From Collimonas silvisoli (GTDB taxonomy: Bacteria; Pseudomonadota; Gammaproteobacteria; Burkholderiales; Burkholderiaceae_D), in the NCBI RefSeq assembly GCF_018305005.1, contig NZ_JAGQEG010000004.1, positions 29,400 to 93,399 of the forward strand: a stretch of 64,000 nt of DNA, given 5' to 3'. How positions within the stretch are numbered: the first letter of the stretch is position 1; each line of letters begins with the position of its first letter. Under the pieces are notes generated by a model. That model was given only the letters and a program-made list of their open reading frames with translations. It was not told where the DNA came from and did no database searches. Both the position numbers and the translations under genes were made by a program. Positions 18,474-27,624 of the stretch are shown here, piece by piece.

Positions 18474-19255
18474 AAACCATCGTTCTCACCGGCGCCGCCG
18501 GCAATATCGGCAAGGTCCTCCGGCAGCAATGGTCGGATGGACGTTATCGGCTGCGGCTCAACGACATCAAGCCGCTTGGTCCGATTGCCGCACATGAAAC
18601 GCTGCATACAGGCGATCTGCGCGATGCCGCTTTTTGCGCAGAGCTGCTGGAAGGTGCGGACGCGGTGGTGCACATGGCCGGCATCGGCACCGATCTCGAA
18701 CTTGATCTGCTGATCGAACACAACCTGAAAGCCCTGCTCAGCCTGTATCAAGCCGCCCGTACACATGCGGTCCGTGTGATCTACGCCAGTTCCAACCATG
18801 CTATCGGCATGTATGACACGGAAACCGAGATCGACGAGCACGCCGCAGTTCGGCCGGACAGCCTCTACGGCGTCAGCAAGGTCTGGGGCGAAGCCATCGC
18901 CCGGCTGTATTACGACAAGCATGGCGTCGAGTCGGTTTGCCTGCGCATCGGCTCGTTCGAGGCTGAGCCGTTTGAGCGGCGTCATTTGCATACCTGGCTG
19001 TCGCACTCCGATATGCAACACTTGGCCGAATGCTGCATTGAAGCGCCACACACCGGATTTCAAATCATGTATGGCGTGTCGGCCAATACGCGCCGCTGGT
19101 GGCAGCAGAACGACAATCCTATCGGCTATCAACCGCAAAGCAACGCGGAAGATTTTGCCGGACGGATCGCTGGCATTCCGAGCAGAGGCGGCCCGCTGGC
19201 CGAGCAGTTCCAGGGCGGTGGCTTCGCTGCGGCGGGCTACTCTGCAAACAAATGA
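18470..19255 (+). CDS. udh: Uronate dehydrogenase (NAD-dependent, SDR/epimerase fold)
   Basis: A 261-residue extended short-chain dehydrogenase. The Rossmann motif TGAAGNIG is at the N-terminus and the YxxxK pair is YGVSK. The segment VWGEAIARLYYDKHGVESV, the CLRIGSFEAEP motif and the WLSHSDM segment match characterised bacterial uronate dehydrogenases, which oxidise glucuronate or galacturonate to the aldarolactone with NAD. Start and stop overlap both neighbours by four bases. Confidence 0.9.
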   Translation: MKTIVLTGAAGNIGKVLRQQWSDGRYRLRLNDIKPLGPIAAHETLHTGDLRDAAFCAELLEGADAVVHMAGIGTDLELDLLIEHNLKALLSLYQAARTHAVRVIYASSNHAIGMYDTETEIDEHAAVRPDSLYGVSKVWGEAIARLYYDKHGVESVCLRIGSFEAEPFERRHLHTWLSHSDMQHLAECCIEAPHTGFQIMYGVSANTRRWWQQNDNPIGYQPQSNAEDFAGRIAGIPSRGGPLAEQFQGGGFAAAGYSANK

Positions 19256-20208
19256 GGACACTCCTGCTGTCGCCCGAAATCAAGCTGAGCAAAGGCGGAT
19301 GGCAGCTAACGCTCTCGCCTTCTGCCGGCGGCCGGATCACGTCGCTTAGCTCGTCGCATGCCGGCCAGATGATTGACTGGATCGTTCCTATGCCGGAGCA
19401 ATGCCGCCAGCAAGGCTTCCCTGCAAGCGCATGGCCCAAGGCCGGCATCTATCCTTTGCTGCCGTTTTCCAATCGCATCCGGAACGGGAAAATTTCCTGG
19501 GAAGGCCTGGAACTTTCCTTGCCGCTGCATCAGGGTGAACGGCACGCCATGCATGGTTTCGGCCACACCGCTGAATGGGAGTTGCTGGACTGCGACGGCA
19601 ACAGCGCAGAGATGCTGTACAGCCATGCGCCAGGCGACAGCGGCTGGCCTTGGGCTTTCCAGGCAAAACAAAAGATCGTGCTGGACGCCGGCTCACTCAG
19701 CATGAAGCTGGAGCTCGGCAATCTCAGCCATGATGCGCTGCCGCCCATGCCGCTAGGCGCCGGCTTTCATCCCTACTTCCCGCGGCGCTTCGCACAGCAT
19801 GTTGCTTTTGACGCTCAGCAGCTGTGGCGCGCCGACGCAGAGCATGTCGCAACCGGGGTTGCCGAAGTGCCCGCACGACACGACTATCGTTCCGCGCGCG
19901 CGATTGCATCAGACGAAGAACTGACGCTCTACTACGGCGGCTGGAAACGGCAAGCCGGCATGGCTGACATCCACGGCAATCGCATCGCGATATCGGCATC
20001 GCCGTTGTTGTCGCACCTGGTATTGCATGCGCCGGCAGCACGCGATTACCTTTGCGTCGAGCCAGTGACGCACGTCACCGACGCCATCAACCTGGCGCAA
20101 GCCGGGTTTTCCGGCACCGGCCTGCAGCGCCTTCCCTGCGGCCACACGTTCAGCTGCGATATCCGGCTGGATTTTTTTGATGTAACCGCAGTTACGAAAT
20201 CACCATAA
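19252..20208 (+). CDS. Aldose 1-epimerase (mutarotase) family protein
   Basis: A 318-residue galactose-mutarotase-like protein. PLLPFSNRIRNG with HAMHGFGH and GFHPYFPR supply the histidine region, and CVEPVTHVTDAIN carries the catalytic glutamate. The start overlaps the udh stop. Uronate dehydrogenases are reported to use the beta-pyranose, whereas a retaining alpha-glycosidase releases the alpha anomer, so a mutarotase for glucuronate fits between the GH31 enzyme and Udh (inference). Confidence 0.85.
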   Translation: MRTLLLSPEIKLSKGGWQLTLSPSAGGRITSLSSSHAGQMIDWIVPMPEQCRQQGFPASAWPKAGIYPLLPFSNRIRNGKISWEGLELSLPLHQGERHAMHGFGHTAEWELLDCDGNSAEMLYSHAPGDSGWPWAFQAKQKIVLDAGSLSMKLELGNLSHDALPPMPLGAGFHPYFPRRFAQHVAFDAQQLWRADAEHVATGVAEVPARHDYRSARAIASDEELTLYYGGWKRQAGMADIHGNRIAISASPLLSHLVLHAPAARDYLCVEPVTHVTDAINLAQAGFSGTGLQRLPCGHTFSCDIRLDFFDVTAVTKSP

Positions 20209-20252
20209 CGCCGCTCCGGCATCACTTATAAAAACTAACCGAGACAACAAAT

Positions 20253-21563
20253 ATGAAACGCATCAAAGGTCTACGCTGGTGGATTATTGCCCTTGTATGT
20301 TTTGGCACGATCCTGAATTACATTTCGCGCAATTCGCTAGGCGTGCTGGCAGATACGCTGAAGCACGACCTGGACTTCACCACCAAGGAGTACTCGTATG
20401 TGGTCGCAGCCTTCCAGGTCGCCTACACAATCATGCAGCCGGTGTGCGGCTATATCATTGATTTTCTCGGCCTGAAAATCGGCTTTGCCCTGTTCGCCGC
20501 TGCCTGGTCGGTGGTGGGCATGCTGCATGGCTTCGCCACCGGCTGGATCTCGCTGGCATTCTTCCGCAGCCTGCTCGGCCTGACCGAAGCGGCGGCGATT
20601 CCGGCAGGCATAAAGGCCGTTTCGGAATGGTTTCCCAAACAGGAACGCTCGGTGGCGGTAGGCTATTTCAATGCCGGCACCTCCATGGGGGCGGTGCTCG
20701 CACCGGTGCTGGTGGCGTGGCTGCTGTACCGGCATAGCTGGCAAGCGGCGTTTATTGTGACCGGAGCATTGGGCTTCATCTTTGCCGGCTTGTGGTTCTT
20801 CTTCTACCGCGCCCCTAATGACCATCCTAACCTGTCTGAGACAGAACGCGGCCATATCCTGTCCGGCCAGGAAAGCATCGCCGAAAGTCAGACACATGCA
20901 AAACCATCCGTCAAGGCTATCGTCAGGACTCGCCGTTTCTGGGGCATTGCGCTCACCCGCTTCCTGGCTGAGCCGGCCTGGCAAACCTTCAATTTCTGGA
21001 TTCCGCTGTACTTCATGTCAGTGCGCGGCATGAATCTCAAGGAGTTCGCCATTTTCGGCTGGATGCCGTTCTTTGCCGCCGACATGGGCGGCATCCTGGG
21101 CGGCTATCTGTCGCCGTTCCTGATGAAGCATTTCAAGCTCAGGCTGGTCAACTCGCGCATCGCCGGCATCGCCACCGGCGCGCTGCTGATGACCAGCGTC
21201 GGCTTTGTCGGCTATGTAGAGAGTCCCTATACGGCGATCGCCCTGTTCTGCATCGGCGGCTTCGCCCATCAAATGATTTCCGGCCTGGTCAACACCATGA
21301 CTACCGACGTCTTCAACACCCGCGAAGTCGGTACCGCAAACGGCCTGACCGGCATGATCAGCTGGATTGGCGGCCTCTCGTTTTCACTGCTGATCGGGCA
21401 ACTGGCGGAATCAATCGGCTATACCCCGTTGTTTGCTGCATTGGGCATGTTTGACGTAGTGGGAGCCACCATCCTGTTCCTGCTGTATCGCGGCTACAAG
21501 GACAACAGCGCCGCAGCGTCCGGAAACAGAACCGAGAACCTTGGAGATTTGCATGTCGGTTAA
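20253..21563 (+). CDS. exuT: Hexuronate (ExuT-type) MFS transporter
   Basis: A 436-residue, 12-helix transporter of the anion:cation symporter family. It resembles E. coli ExuT along its length: MKRIKGLRWWIIALV, IPAGIKAVSEWFP, ERSVAVGYFNAGTSMGA, FLAEPAWQTFNFWIP and NGLTGMISW. Expected substrates are glucuronate or galacturonate. However, the coupled cytoplasmic glycosidase suggests it may also carry a uronate-containing glycoside. It overlaps the GH31 gene by 11 nt. Confidence 0.9.
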   Translation: MKRIKGLRWWIIALVCFGTILNYISRNSLGVLADTLKHDLDFTTKEYSYVVAAFQVAYTIMQPVCGYIIDFLGLKIGFALFAAAWSVVGMLHGFATGWISLAFFRSLLGLTEAAAIPAGIKAVSEWFPKQERSVAVGYFNAGTSMGAVLAPVLVAWLLYRHSWQAAFIVTGALGFIFAGLWFFFYRAPNDHPNLSETERGHILSGQESIAESQTHAKPSVKAIVRTRRFWGIALTRFLAEPAWQTFNFWIPLYFMSVRGMNLKEFAIFGWMPFFAADMGGILGGYLSPFLMKHFKLRLVNSRIAGIATGALLMTSVGFVGYVESPYTAIALFCIGGFAHQMISGLVNTMTTDVFNTREVGTANGLTGMISWIGGLSFSLLIGQLAESIGYTPLFAALGMFDVVGATILFLLYRGYKDNSAAASGNRTENLGDLHVG

Positions 21564-24024
21564 CCATATTCCTGAATTTCACCTGGCAGAAGAAAACGGT
21601 GCAACATTGACGCTGAAAAGCGCCGACGGCCACGTCGCTCATATCTTCGTGCTGGAACAAGACATCGTCCGCGTCATGGTGTTGCCGGGTGCGCAGCTGC
21701 AATTCCCGCGCACCTGGGCGATCGCTCCCGGCACTCAGCAGCTACCGTTGGAGGGACGTGAACGCTTCTCGCTTGCAGGCTTTTCCCTGCCCGACTACAC
21801 CCTCAGAAACCTGGACGGCGCCTTACAGATACAAACTGGACAGATCCGCCTGACGGTGCAGCTGAAAGGCCTGTTCTGCAGCTGGGAAACCCGTCCAGCC
21901 GGCGAGTGGCAAGAACTGGCACGTGACCGCAGCACGCAAGCCGTCAATTTCGGCTACTGGGATGACAAGGTCTATCACTACCTGAAGCGCGACGCCCGGG
22001 ACGAGATGTATTTCGGCCTCGGCGAACGCAGCGGCGACACCAACCGCCACGGCCGCAGCTACTCCCTGAAAACCATCGATGCGATGGGTTACAACGCCAG
22101 CAGCACCGACGCCTTGTACAAGCACATTCCGTTCTACATCACCTGGAGCAAGCGTCAACGAGCTGCCTTCGGCCTGTTCTACGACACCTTGTCCGAAGGC
22201 AAGCTCGACATGGGCTGCGAGCTCGACAATTATCATGGCCACTACCGCTACTTCGTCGCTGACCATGGTGATCTGGATTATTACTTCATCGCCGGCGACA
22301 GCATGGAACAGGTAGTGCAGCGTTATACCTGGATGACCGGCAAGCCGGCATTCACGCCAAAATGGGGGTTGGGTTACTCCGGCTCGACCATGACGTATAC
22401 CGACGAGCCGAACGCACAGGAAAAGATGAATGAATTCCTGGTCAACTGCGAACAGCACGACATGCTGTGCGAATCATTTCACCTGTCGTCGGGCTACACC
22501 TCCATCGCCAACAAGCGCTACGTATTCAACTGGAACCGCGACAAGTTTCCCGATCCGAAGGCCTTTGCCCAGCATTACCTGGATCATGGCGTGCACCTGT
22601 GCGCCAACATCAAGCCTTGTTTGCTGCAGGATCATCCACGCTTCAGCGAAGCCGAGAGCCTGAACCTGTTCATCAAGAACCAGTATGGCAAGCCGGAAAT
22701 AGTGCAGTTCTGGGACGAGGTCGGCGCCTATCTGGATTTCACCAATCCCGACACCATCGCCTGGTGGAAACGGGCGGTGACCACATCACTGCTGGAATAC
22801 GGCATCACCAGCACCTGGAATGACAACAATGAATTCCAGGTCTTGAATCCGCAAGCCACTGCCCACGGCTTCGGCCAGCGTTTCAAGGCGGTCGAAGCCA
22901 AGGGTTTGCAAACCCTGTTGATGATGGCGGCTTCGCAGGAAGCGCAGATCGAATTCGCGCCAGGCAACCGGCCTTACCTGGTGTCGCGCTCCGGCGCCGC
23001 AGGCATGCAGCGCTATGTGCAGACTTGGTCGGGCGACAACTACACCTCGTGGCAAACGCTCAAGTACAACATCAAGATGGGCCTGGGCCTGGCCATCTCC
23101 GGCGTGTCCAACACCGGACACGACGTCGGCGGCTTCAGCGGCCCGGCGCCCGGTCCGGAACTGCTGCTGCGCTGGGTCCAGTTCGGCATTTTCATGCCAC
23201 GCTTTTCAATCCACTCCTGGAACGACGACAAGACCGTCAACGAAGCCTGGATGTATCCCGAAATTACCGGCACCATCCGCAACCTGCTCAAGCTGCGCGC
23301 CTGCCTGACGCCGTATTTCTACGATCTGCTGTGGCGCTATCACCAGCACTACGAACCGATGATCAAGCCGACATTCATGGCTTTTCCCCGCGATCCGAAG
23401 TGCTTTGAAGAGAACGACGACATGCTGGTCGGATCCAGTCTATTGCTGGCGGCAGTGGTTGAGCCGGGTCAAACCAGCCGCAACGTCTATCTTCCCGCCG
23501 GTGCCGGTTGGTACGACTTCTGGAGCGGCGCGCATCATCAGGGCGGACAAGAGATCGTATTGCCTGCGGCCGGCGAACAACCGCCGCTACTGGCGCGCGC
23601 GGGCAGCGCCATCGCCATCAATGTCGCTGAGCAGCACTTCAACCAGGCCGCGCACCAGCAAGGCTTCATGGTTTTCCCGCATCAACGGGATGGCAGTTTC
23701 GAAACAGAATTCTTCGACGATGACGGCGACAGCAATGCCTACCTGGACGGCAAGAGCAGCCTGTGGAAAATCCGCGTGCAAAGCAATGCGGAGGCGCTGG
23801 ACATCGATTTTGAATGCGCAGGCGTCCAGCCGACATCCGACCTGGTCACCCTGCTGCTGCCGCAGCACGAAACGCGCCAGGTCGTACTAAGCGCCGCCGC
23901 CGTCCTGGGCGACGCCATCGTCAATCAACGGCGTGAAATCCAGTTGAAAATCAAGCTGCAATCCGATCCGAATTTACCCATCAAACAAAAGATCGTCAGC
24001 ATTCTGAAGCAATTCAATAAGTAA
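21553..24024 (+). CDS. Glycoside hydrolase family 31 enzyme, cytoplasmic
   Basis: The start at 21553 (MSVNHIPEF) has GGAG at proper spacing; 823 residues. An N-terminal beta-sandwich precedes the GH31 barrel. The nucleophile is predicted at D424 (STWNDNNEF) and the acid/base at D495 (TWSGDNYTSW); GHDVGGFSG follows. C-terminal beta domains complete the usual GH31 order. GH31 members are retaining alpha-glycosidases or transglycosidases (alpha-glucosidase, alpha-xylosidase, sulfoquinovosidase and others). No signal peptide is visible, so it acts inside the cell. Substrate unknown; the setting suggests an alpha-linked glucuronic acid glycoside. Confidence 0.9.
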   Translation: MSVNHIPEFHLAEENGATLTLKSADGHVAHIFVLEQDIVRVMVLPGAQLQFPRTWAIAPGTQQLPLEGRERFSLAGFSLPDYTLRNLDGALQIQTGQIRLTVQLKGLFCSWETRPAGEWQELARDRSTQAVNFGYWDDKVYHYLKRDARDEMYFGLGERSGDTNRHGRSYSLKTIDAMGYNASSTDALYKHIPFYITWSKRQRAAFGLFYDTLSEGKLDMGCELDNYHGHYRYFVADHGDLDYYFIAGDSMEQVVQRYTWMTGKPAFTPKWGLGYSGSTMTYTDEPNAQEKMNEFLVNCEQHDMLCESFHLSSGYTSIANKRYVFNWNRDKFPDPKAFAQHYLDHGVHLCANIKPCLLQDHPRFSEAESLNLFIKNQYGKPEIVQFWDEVGAYLDFTNPDTIAWWKRAVTTSLLEYGITSTWNDNNEFQVLNPQATAHGFGQRFKAVEAKGLQTLLMMAASQEAQIEFAPGNRPYLVSRSGAAGMQRYVQTWSGDNYTSWQTLKYNIKMGLGLAISGVSNTGHDVGGFSGPAPGPELLLRWVQFGIFMPRFSIHSWNDDKTVNEAWMYPEITGTIRNLLKLRACLTPYFYDLLWRYHQHYEPMIKPTFMAFPRDPKCFEENDDMLVGSSLLLAAVVEPGQTSRNVYLPAGAGWYDFWSGAHHQGGQEIVLPAAGEQPPLLARAGSAIAINVAEQHFNQAAHQQGFMVFPHQRDGSFETEFFDDDGDSNAYLDGKSSLWKIRVQSNAEALDIDFECAGVQPTSDLVTLLLPQHETRQVVLSAAAVLGDAIVNQRREIQLKIKLQSDPNLPIKQKIVSILKQFNK

Positions 24025-24040
24025 AACTCAAGGAGGAGAC

Positions 24041-25222
24041 ATGAAAAACGCAACACTGAAATTATTGCTGGCTACGACCTCGCTGACCGGCGCTGCCTAT
24101 ACCCAGGCTCAAACCAGTGTCACGATTTACGGCACGGCTGACGCGGCAATCGTTTATTCAAGCAATCAGCGCGGCAATTCAAACACCTATATGAACAGCG
24201 GCAATCTGAATGCCAGCAAACTGGGCTTCACCGGCGGCGAAGACCTGGGCGGTGGCAGCAAGGCGATTTTCACGCTGGAACAAGGCTTCAGTATCAACAC
24301 CGGGGCCCAGAGCGACGCCAGCAAAGCCTTCAACCGCCAGGCCTTCGTCGGCCTGAACGACGCCAGGTACGGCACGTTTACCCTCGGCCGCCAGTACACG
24401 CCTTATTGGCGCTACGTCGGCGGACTCGGGCCGACCGGTGTGCTGACCGGCGCTACCGGCGCCCATCCTGGCGATCTCGACGGTCTCGACACCACCATCA
24501 GGATCAACAATTCCCTGGTGTACGCAACGCCCGTGATTGCAGGCTTCCAGGCCAGCGCCCTGTACGGCTTTGGCGGAAACGCCGGCGCCATCAGCTCCGG
24601 CAATTCCACCAGCGCGGCACTGCGTTATGACTACAGCGCGATGAGCGTAGCCCTAGGCTATCTGAAGCTGAACAATAACAATCTCAAAGGCTTTGCGCAG
24701 TGGGACCCTAACGTCACCTCGGGCAGCTACGCGCAATCGCCGGTCAATGCTGGCTATGCCTCGGCGAAATCGGTGCAAATGATTGCCGCCGCAGCGCGCT
24801 ATAGCGTTTCGGGCAATCTGATGCTGGGAATGAATTTTTCCAATGTTCAGTTGACACCGGGAGCGGCTTCGCTGTTCACGCACCAGGCCACCTTCAATAC
24901 CGCCGGCCTGATCTCGACCTATAAGCTGACAACGGCGACGACATTGGCAGCCGGCTATAGCTATACGCGTGAAGCGGCGGCGAACGGCATCAGCGATCCG
25001 GCGCGCTACCAGCAGTTTTCGCTTGAACAGACCTATGATTTTTCCAAGCGGACGGCGCTCTACTTCCTGCAGGCTTATCAGAAAGCGCGTGGAAAAACCC
25101 TGGGTGCCAACGGCGTGACGCCGGTCAACGCAGTCGCCGTCGTCGGCGATTCGCAGAACGGCTCACCGTCTTCCAACGGCAAGCAATTTGTCGCCGTGGT
25201 CGGGATCCGCCATCAGTTCTAG
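24041..25222 (+). CDS. Gram-negative porin (OmpC-like, betaproteobacterial)
   Basis: A 393-residue outer-membrane beta-barrel. The signal peptide has cleavage probably after residue 23 (TQA). The mature start TSVTIYGTADAAIVY and the terminal phenylalanine (GIRHQF) are hallmarks of trimeric porins. A strong AAGGAGGAG ribosome-binding site lies 16 nt after the GH31 stop, so it is likely the last gene of the uronate operon, giving outer-membrane entry for acidic sugars. Confidence 0.93.
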   Translation: MKNATLKLLLATTSLTGAAYTQAQTSVTIYGTADAAIVYSSNQRGNSNTYMNSGNLNASKLGFTGGEDLGGGSKAIFTLEQGFSINTGAQSDASKAFNRQAFVGLNDARYGTFTLGRQYTPYWRYVGGLGPTGVLTGATGAHPGDLDGLDTTIRINNSLVYATPVIAGFQASALYGFGGNAGAISSGNSTSAALRYDYSAMSVALGYLKLNNNNLKGFAQWDPNVTSGSYAQSPVNAGYASAKSVQMIAAAARYSVSGNLMLGMNFSNVQLTPGAASLFTHQATFNTAGLISTYKLTTATTLAAGYSYTREAAANGISDPARYQQFSLEQTYDFSKRTALYFLQAYQKARGKTLGANGVTPVNAVAVVGDSQNGSPSSNGKQFVAVVGIRHQF

Positions 25223-25258
25223 TTGAAAGCGGCATTCGACCCGGAATCAGGCTGCTGG

Positions 25259-26497
25259 TCAGGACGACAGCGCCTGATCGAGCAACTCTATCCAATGCCT
25301 GACCGGCGTTTGCGTGCCCGATTGCAAATGTGTCAGGCAACCGATATTGGCGGAGACGATCACGTCCGGCTGTAGTGCCTGCAAATTGTTCAGTTTGTTG
25401 TCGCGCAAACGGTAGGACAACTCCGGCTGCAATACCGAATAAGTTCCGGCGGAACCGCAACACAAATGACTGTCGGCGCATAGTTGCACATCGACGCCGA
25501 CGCTGCGCAGAAGACCTTCCACCTTGCCGCGAATTTGCTGGCCGTGCTGCAAGGTGCAGGGCGGATGATAGGCCACCCGCTGAGGAAATTTCCCATGCAG
25601 TTTCTTCTGCAATTCCACCTCGAAGGCCGGCAGGATTTCGCTCAAATCCTTGGTCAGCGCTGAAATGGCTTTTGCCTTCACGGCATATGCCGGATCGGCA
25701 GCCAGCATATGCCCGTACTCCTTGACTGTAACGCCGCAGCCGGAGGCGGTCATGACGATCGCTTCGACGCCCTCGCCGTTGCTGCCGATCACGTACGGCC
25801 ACCATGCATCGATATTGCGGCGCATATCGTCTAGGCCGCCACTCTGATCGTTCAGGTGATAACGAATCGCACCGCAGCAACCCGCGTTGGGCGCTATCAG
25901 CAATTGCACGCCGAGTGCATCGAAGACGCGTGCGGCGGCGTGGTTGATATTTGGCGCCATCGCAGGCTGTACGCAGCCATCCAGCAGCAGCATCTTGCGC
26001 GCATGCTGGCGACTCGGCAAAGAACCTGCATCCTGCTTTTCCGGAACCTTGTTTTTCAATTTACGCGGCAGCAAAGGCCGTAGCAATTGTCCCGCCGCCA
26101 TGGCCGGCTTGAACAGCCACGGGCGTGGCAGGAATTCTTTCAACAGCTTGCGCGTGAGCTGCTGGCCGGCCGGCCGCGGCACCTGATCTTCGACCACCTT
26201 ACGGCCGATATCGAGCAAGCGGCCGTATTGAACGCCGGAAGGACAAGTCGATTCGCAATTGCGGCAAGTCAGGCAGCGGTCCAGATGCAATTGCGTCTTG
26301 GCCGTTGCCGGAGTTCCTTCCAATACCTGCTTGATCAGATAAATACGGCCGCGCGGACCATCCAGCTCATCGCCCAGCAATTGATAAGTCGGGCAGGTGG
26401 CGGTGCAAAATCCGCAATGCACGCAGGCGCGCAGAATCGCATCGGCCTCCTTGCCGGCGCGGGTATCTTTGATGAAATCGGCTAGATTGGTTTGCAT
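25259..26497 (-). CDS. glcF: Glycolate oxidase iron-sulfur subunit
   Basis: A 412-residue protein. Two 4Fe-4S motifs are present, with cysteines 25/28/31/35 (CVHCGFCTATCP) and 75/78/81/85 (CLTCRNCESTCP). Two CCG-type domains follow (GCCGAIRYHL, HLCCGSAGTYS). GlcF passes electrons from the flavin subunits GlcD/GlcE to the membrane. The gene is third in glcD-glcE-glcF. It converges on the porin gene. Confidence 0.95.
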   Translation of the reverse strand: MQTNLADFIKDTRAGKEADAILRACVHCGFCTATCPTYQLLGDELDGPRGRIYLIKQVLEGTPATAKTQLHLDRCLTCRNCESTCPSGVQYGRLLDIGRKVVEDQVPRPAGQQLTRKLLKEFLPRPWLFKPAMAAGQLLRPLLPRKLKNKVPEKQDAGSLPSRQHARKMLLLDGCVQPAMAPNINHAAARVFDALGVQLLIAPNAGCCGAIRYHLNDQSGGLDDMRRNIDAWWPYVIGSNGEGVEAIVMTASGCGVTVKEYGHMLAADPAYAVKAKAISALTKDLSEILPAFEVELQKKLHGKFPQRVAYHPPCTLQHGQQIRGKVEGLLRSVGVDVQLCADSHLCCGSAGTYSVLQPELSYRLRDNKLNNLQALQPDVIVSANIGCLTHLQSGTQTPVRHWIELLDQALSS

Positions 26498-26533
26498 GGC
26501 TTGCTGCGCTATAGGTTGATTTGGTGGTTCGGC

Positions 26534-27607
26534 TTAGAACTCTGGATACATGCGGCCGATATTGAATATCGCCGACGGATCGAAGCTGGCTTTCAAACGC
26601 CGATGAATTTGCGCCACCGCGGGGGCCAGTGGATGGAACACGCCTACACCTTTGTCACCGCCGCGATACAGGCTCGCGTGGCCGCCGGCGGCGGCCGCCG
26701 CGCTGCGGATGGTCTGAGCATCGGCTTCAGTGAATAGCCAGCGTTGCGCTCCGCCCCATTCGATCAACATCTCGCCAGGCAACGCCAACGGTGCTGTGGT
26801 CGACGGCAGCGACAGCCGCCACAAGGGTTTCTGCGTCGATACTGGCGCAAAAAATGCATGTGTCTGCTCACGCACCGCCTGCCAGAAATCGCCAGCATCG
26901 GCGACTGCTTCGCCGCCGAGATTTTGTTCGGCTGCGGACACCGCTGCCTGCGCGCCGGACAGGCGCAGCGTCAGCAGACCATCCTGCCAGCAACTGGCTG
27001 AAATCGGCAAGGGCAAACCGCCCCATTGGTTAAGGCAGCGCAGCGCCTCGGCTTCGCTCATCGCAAAACGCCGGCTGCTAGTGGCAAACGGGCGCGGCAA
27101 TACTTTCAGCGACACCTCGAGAATCAAACCCAGGGTACCCAGCGAACCAGCCAGCAAACGCGATACATCGTAGCCGGCGACATTCTTCATGACCTGGCCG
27201 CCGAAGTGCAAGATATCTCCCTTGCCGTCCATCAGTACCGCGCCCAGCACAAAATCGCGCAACGCACCAACGGCCTGTCGCGACGGACCGGACAGGCCGC
27301 TGGCGACCATGCCGCCGAGCGTGGCGGCACTACCAACATGCGGCGGCTCGAACGCCAGCATTTGCATGTTCTGCGCCAGTAGCGCCTCGATCTCGGCCAG
27401 CGGCGTGCCGCAACGTGCGGTAATCACCAGTTCGGTCGGCTCATAATCGATGACGCCGCTGTAGGCGCGCGTATCCAGCAGCTCACCCTGCACTTGCTGG
27501 CCATACCAGCTTTTGCTGCCGCCGCCCCGGATTTCCAGCGGATGGTGTTCCGCGCCAGCAGCGATAATTTGCGCCTTCGCCTGCTGTTTGAATAACTCTG
27601 CGTCCAT
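26534..27607 (-). CDS. glcE: Glycolate oxidase FAD-binding subunit
   Basis: A 357-residue subunit with a PCMH-type FAD domain: LEIRGGGSKSWYG, ITARCGTPLAEIEALL, GSAATLGGMVASGLSGPSR, DFVLGAVLMDGKG and MKNVAGYDVSRL. It is shorter than GlcD, as in E. coli. It lies 17 nt after glcD and 36 nt before glcF. Confidence 0.94.
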   Translation of the reverse strand: MDAELFKQQAKAQIIAAGAEHHPLEIRGGGSKSWYGQQVQGELLDTRAYSGVIDYEPTELVITARCGTPLAEIEALLAQNMQMLAFEPPHVGSAATLGGMVASGLSGPSRQAVGALRDFVLGAVLMDGKGDILHFGGQVMKNVAGYDVSRLLAGSLGTLGLILEVSLKVLPRPFATSSRRFAMSEAEALRCLNQWGGLPLPISASCWQDGLLTLRLSGAQAAVSAAEQNLGGEAVADAGDFWQAVREQTHAFFAPVSTQKPLWRLSLPSTTAPLALPGEMLIEWGGAQRWLFTEADAQTIRSAAAAAGGHASLYRGGDKGVGVFHPLAPAVAQIHRRLKASFDPSAIFNIGRMYPEF

Positions 27608-27624
27608 ATTTTTGTGTCTTTTGA

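Noticed and set aside
21553..24024. GH31 enzyme as a sulfoquinovosidase (YihQ-like)
   Set aside because: The active-site motifs WNDNNEF and WSGDN differ from what I recall for YihQ, and no other sulfoquinovose genes are present.
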